This document shows, piece after piece, positions 4,540 to 7,246 of a stretch of 7,246 nt of DNA. The notes beneath the pieces were generated by a model, which had not been told where the DNA came from, did not search any database, and saw only the letters and a list, made by a program, of their open reading frames with translations. A program made the position numbers and the translations under genes. The stretch is from Syntrophaceae bacterium (GTDB lineage Bacteria > Desulfobacterota > Syntrophorhabdia > Syntrophorhabdales > WCHB1-27): contig PLSJ01000069.1 in assembly GCA_003165115.1 (NCBI GenBank), positions 1 to 7,246 of the forward strand, read 5' to 3'. Position 1 is the stretch's first letter. The number at the start of each line of letters is the position of its first letter.

Positions 4540-4783
4540 GCGAAAGAAGGCCGCACGGGCGGCACAGCAATTGCCTGAATGGTGGGTCCAGGGCAAAAGC
4601 AGGGTAATAGAGCACTTCGGGGCCTTCTTAGACGACTGCCTGGGCGATGTACATGCCGATGAATTCACGTGCGAAGGCGGCTGTTATCATTACTTCGAAG
4701 GGGAATGTGAGGGGAAGGGGTATCAGGGAAGAGAAATATTTGAATGTCTCAAAGATCATAAATGTGACATTCTATTAGTCTAG
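4511..4783 (+). CDS. Small cysteine-rich protein downstream of rep (90 aa)
   Basis: I do not recognise this protein. The first 18 residues are strongly basic and helical (MKKRKRETLERKKAARAA), with no hydrophobic signal peptide. The C-terminal half is acidic with six cysteines (C43, C54, C58, C66, C79, C85) and several histidines, among them CEGGCYH. This suggests a metal-binding or iron-sulfur fold rather than a secreted disulfide protein. The start overlaps the last 29 nt of rep in another frame and sits 4 nt after a GGGGGG run that can act as a ribosome site, so I prefer it to the ATG at 4499. Overlap with rep implies co-expression and perhaps a role in replication or its control, but that is context only. 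Confidence 0.65.
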   Translation: MKKRKRETLERKKAARAAQQLPEWWVQGKSRVIEHFGAFLDDCLGDVHADEFTCEGGCYHYFEGECEGKGYQGREIFECLKDHKCDILLV

Positions 4784-4817
4784 CGGGATCAGTAATAAAG
4801 AGAGACAGAATTAGCTT

Positions 4818-7246
4818 TTAATGGATTCCTGTCGTAACAGTTAACAGTCCTGTGGTTGCCGCGCTGAACGGTAAACCCATGTAGCTTACGAACCCATCCC
4901 ACACTTGAACAGAAGCAGTACCTTCTCCACGAGCGGCCATATATTCGAAATAGGCCATTTCATTCGCCGTAAGCAATCGGCCGGAACTTAGGACAATCGT
5001 GCCCAGCGTAAAACTGGTCTGTGTGGCGCCAGCGGTGGGTCCATCGGACGCGATAATATCATCTATTGATACGTAGGTTGATGGTACCGCGAGAACCTGA
5101 CAACCGTTACCACAGGACGGAAGAGTGGTTGGATTTAGCATCCATGAGCGGGCGCTTGCTTGGTCTGAAAACTGCAAAATCGGCGAAACCTCTTGTTTGG
5201 AGATAGCACCCATCTTATAAAGTTCTAACTGATTGAAGCGGGTGGAAGCTTGGGCGGACCATAGTTGTGTAGTGCCAAGTGCGACGCCGGGCTGCACTTG
5301 ATAAGGGAAATCAAGACCTTCCCCGTTGCCTGGGGCAGTCCATCCCATAATGCCATAAGCGGCATTTCCTAAAGCCCAGTGCGGGTCGCCACTGATAAGG
5401 GCGTTATTCGAATGTGCTAACCACTTGTGGCCCATTTCGTGGACAGCGGCCCTACTCGCAAGGTCAAAACTATCAGCGTGTGAAAACGTTAGTACCGTAC
5501 CGCCGGTGCTATTGGTGAACGCGTCCACTTGGCCTACTAATGCGTAAAAATCACGCTGGCCCGTTATTGAAGAAGCGGTGGTTTGTATGGCGTTCCATAC
5601 GCTTGAGAATGTACTAGTGGTTCCTCCAAGAAAGAGAACGTCATAGCGCAAATTCAGTACGTGATCAGTCGTCTGGCGATCTACAGCCAAATTGTGAATG
5701 GTCACCGACGGCATAGCGGACGAGCGCACGGGCAGGAAGAGATTATATCTGATAGTGCGAGTGGCACCTTGGTAAAGATCGCAGTAACCTACAAATGTAT
5801 GAGGTTCGCCGGACACGTAGTATTGGAAGAGTTTGGCATTGTCAAACGTTCCGCTCCATTGAAACTGGCTGACGCGTGTCAAGGGTACTTGTTCTCCGCT
5901 AGAACACGATAGTGGCAGGCAGGAGGGCGGTGTAAATAATATATTCGCGTTGTCGGCATTGGTTGGAACCGAGAACGTAAGCGTTACAGGGCCGCTAAAG
6001 CCGGGTGTGAGTACGCGCTCGGGCGAAACCTGTAGATACGCTGCTTCCGGTGGTTGGCCTCCAGGCGGGGGGGGTGGAGAACCGGGGAGAGGGTCGAGAA
6101 TAAAATTTATATTGCCGTCATATTTTAGGGTTAGCGTGTAATTAACTTTTGTATCCTGCGTATTTGAGGATAACTCTGTGCCGTCTGCTCCGCGCATTCG
6201 CGGATCTTGGTTAGGCATGGTGTCCACACCGACACTAATGGGGAAGTACTTAGCTACCGTGTTCTTGTATGCTTGATCGAAAGTCATACCTGGCTTCGAA
6301 AGCTCGAGGAAAAGCACGGGGTTGATGAAATTGTTTGATAAAGACAAATATGAAATCTGATCCCAGCCGACGTAAAGAGCGGCCCCATGATCCAAAAACG
6401 CTTTACGCAGTGAATCATTATGATCGGAAGAACATGCATTGGCAAAAATCAATGTGCTGGGATATGTGTATTGGTTGAAAAAAGCTTCATTCACACCAAA
6501 ATAGAGATGGGTTAAGTCGGCCGTAACGACGACGACACCCGTACTATAGCTCGTAGCCCAATTGGTTAATTTGCTTAGTGTGGCTTCCTCGCCAGTCATC
6601 AGTGATGCGCCGGAAAAGCCGAAGCCCAAACTGCCACCACCTAGACCCCCGTGAGTCGTAATGTAAACGAACTGATATTGTTGCAGTTTACCCATCTGAT
6701 CTACGGTAACATCTCCATTCAGCAACACGTCCGGTGCGGAATATCCGCTATTAGTAAGAGCATTTTCGATATAGCTCAGCGACGTATCGTCATGGTGGGC
6801 CTGAGATTGTAAGGGTAAAAGAATCAGCGCTTTCTTATTGGAATCGGCGAAGGCCGAGGACGGACAAAAGTGGGTGAGCACATATTTTTGAAACCGTTTC
6901 AGTTGGTTCGATGCCAGGGAAGCAAATCGGGCGAGAGGTGATCTACTGGCCGTCGTAAGATTCTGTTGTAGAGCACTTGTGAGAATCATACCCTCTATGC
7001 CATTGCTGTATTTGATGCAAATCGTAGTCCCATCATCCCCGATGCCCGCATTTTGTACATTGCTCTGGGTCTTTAGCCAGTTCACTGTTTTCTGGATTGC
7101 TGAGGGGTCGTTTTGCGATGATAATTGTTGGTAATAGTCTCTTGCTTGACCCTGAGTATTCAGAATTGCCGTAGCCTGCTGGGCCGCTTGTGATGTGGGC
7201 TGGGTACTTCCTCCGCCTCCGCCACCTCCGCCTCCGCCCCCACCCC
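4818..7246 (-). CDS. Large putative lipoprotein with caspase/CHAT-like and zinc-metallopeptidase-like domains (partial at right edge)
   Basis: The frame stays open through the window edge, adding 53 codons upstream of the GTG at 7085, so at least 808 residues are visible and the N-terminus is missing. Twelve consecutive glycines at the edge are typical of the region just after a lipoprotein cysteine. Numbering from the GTG: about 85-280 resembles clan CD (caspase/gingipain/CHAT) folds, with H145 in YITTHGG and C218 in LIFANACSS as the expected dyad, then GAALYVGW. A proline-rich linker follows (331-346, DPLPGSPPPPPGGQPP). About 350-540 is beta-rich. H549-E-M-G-H553 is a zinc-binding HExxH, with GIMGW (M580) as a Met-turn-like motif and LELYKMG (620-626), a motif I associate with bacterial metallopeptidase-like proteins. 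The third zinc ligand is unclear (H558 or H569). It probably acts at the cell surface or periplasm. Substrates are unknown. It is convergent with the rep unit, 34 nt away, and probably unrelated to it. Confidence 0.78.
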   Translation of the reverse strand, partial: GGGGGGGGGGGGSTQPTSQAAQQATAILNTQGQARDYYQQLSSQNDPSAIQKTVNWLKTQSNVQNAGIGDDGTTICIKYSNGIEGMILTSALQQNLTTASRSPLARFASLASNQLKRFQKYVLTHFCPSSAFADSNKKALILLPLQSQAHHDDTSLSYIENALTNSGYSAPDVLLNGDVTVDQMGKLQQYQFVYITTHGGLGGGSLGFGFSGASLMTGEEATLSKLTNWATSYSTGVVVVTADLTHLYFGVNEAFFNQYTYPSTLIFANACSSDHNDSLRKAFLDHGAALYVGWDQISYLSLSNNFINPVLFLELSKPGMTFDQAYKNTVAKYFPISVGVDTMPNQDPRMRGADGTELSSNTQDTKVNYTLTLKYDGNINFILDPLPGSPPPPPGGQPPEAAYLQVSPERVLTPGFSGPVTLTFSVPTNADNANILFTPPSCLPLSCSSGEQVPLTRVSQFQWSGTFDNAKLFQYYVSGEPHTFVGYCDLYQGATRTIRYNLFLPVRSSAMPSVTIHNLAVDRQTTDHVLNLRYDVLFLGGTTSTFSSVWNAIQTTASSITGQRDFYALVGQVDAFTNSTGGTVLTFSHADSFDLASRAAVHEMGHKWLAHSNNALISGDPHWALGNAAYGIMGWTAPGNGEGLDFPYQVQPGVALGTTQLWSAQASTRFNQLELYKMGAISKQEVSPILQFSDQASARSWMLNPTTLPSCGNGCQVLAVPSTYVSIDDIIASDGPTAGATQTSFTLGTIVLSSGRLLTANEMAYFEYMAARGEGTASVQVWDGFVSYMGLPFSAATTGLLTVTTGIH
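7209..7244 (-). repeat. GGN trinucleotide tract coding for poly-glycine
   Basis: Twelve GGN codons in a row, mostly GGA and GGC, encode a glycine run at the window edge. Slippage in such a tract changes linker length without shifting frame. In exported proteins such runs often follow the acylated cysteine. That cysteine would lie beyond the window. Confidence 0.7.

Noticed and set aside
7083..7085. GTG as the start of the large right-hand gene
   Set aside because: The frame continues upstream without a stop to the window edge with protein-like sequence and a poly-glycine tract, and no ribosome site is evident at the GTG.
1..7246. CRISPR array or insertion sequence
   Set aside because: No regularly spaced direct repeats, transposase or terminal inverted repeats with target duplications were found.

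Overview
The window looks like an accessory region of a bacterial genome of moderate GC content. The promoters are close to the sigma-70 consensus and the Shine-Dalgarno sequences are strong. A large protein on the right appears to be an exported lipoprotein, which suggests a Gram-negative host. The gene families seen (MJ0042-like zinc ribbons, short HicB, Xis/Int cassettes) are common in groups such as Desulfobacterota and Nitrospirota, but I cannot assign a taxon from sequence alone.

Left part (1-1033, minus strand): a 145-aa protein with two zinc ribbons sits downstream of a hicB-hicA toxin-antitoxin pair. Each unit has its own recognisable promoter. The hicBA promoter carries a short palindrome over its -10 box.

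Middle part (1092-4783, plus strand): this looks like the core of a small mobile element. A near-consensus promoter drives a tightly packed operon of three genes: a small ribbon-helix-helix-like protein, an excisionase-like helix-turn-helix protein and a tyrosine integrase. The integrase reading frame stops before the HxxR, second His/Trp and nucleophile Tyr motifs, so it is probably inactive. Next comes 582 nt without a convincing gene (2887-3468). It is rich in inverted repeats and holds a minus-strand intrinsic terminator, two possible minus-strand promoters, a 10-bp hairpin whose loop region carries a TATAAT box, and an attachment-core-like inverted repeat. It is followed by an HUH-family rolling-circle replication initiator and a small cysteine-rich protein overlapping its 3' end. 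An Xis/Int module beside an HUH Rep suggests an integrative element that replicates by rolling circle, now possibly decayed or rearranged.

Right part (4818-7246, minus strand, convergent with the element): one very large gene stays open through the right edge of the window. Its visible 808 residues include a poly-glycine tract at the window edge, a caspase/CHAT-like (clan CD) His/Cys domain, a proline-rich linker and a zinc-metallopeptidase-like HEMGH domain with a Met-turn-like motif. This two-peptidase architecture and the structured region upstream of rep are the most interesting parts of the window.
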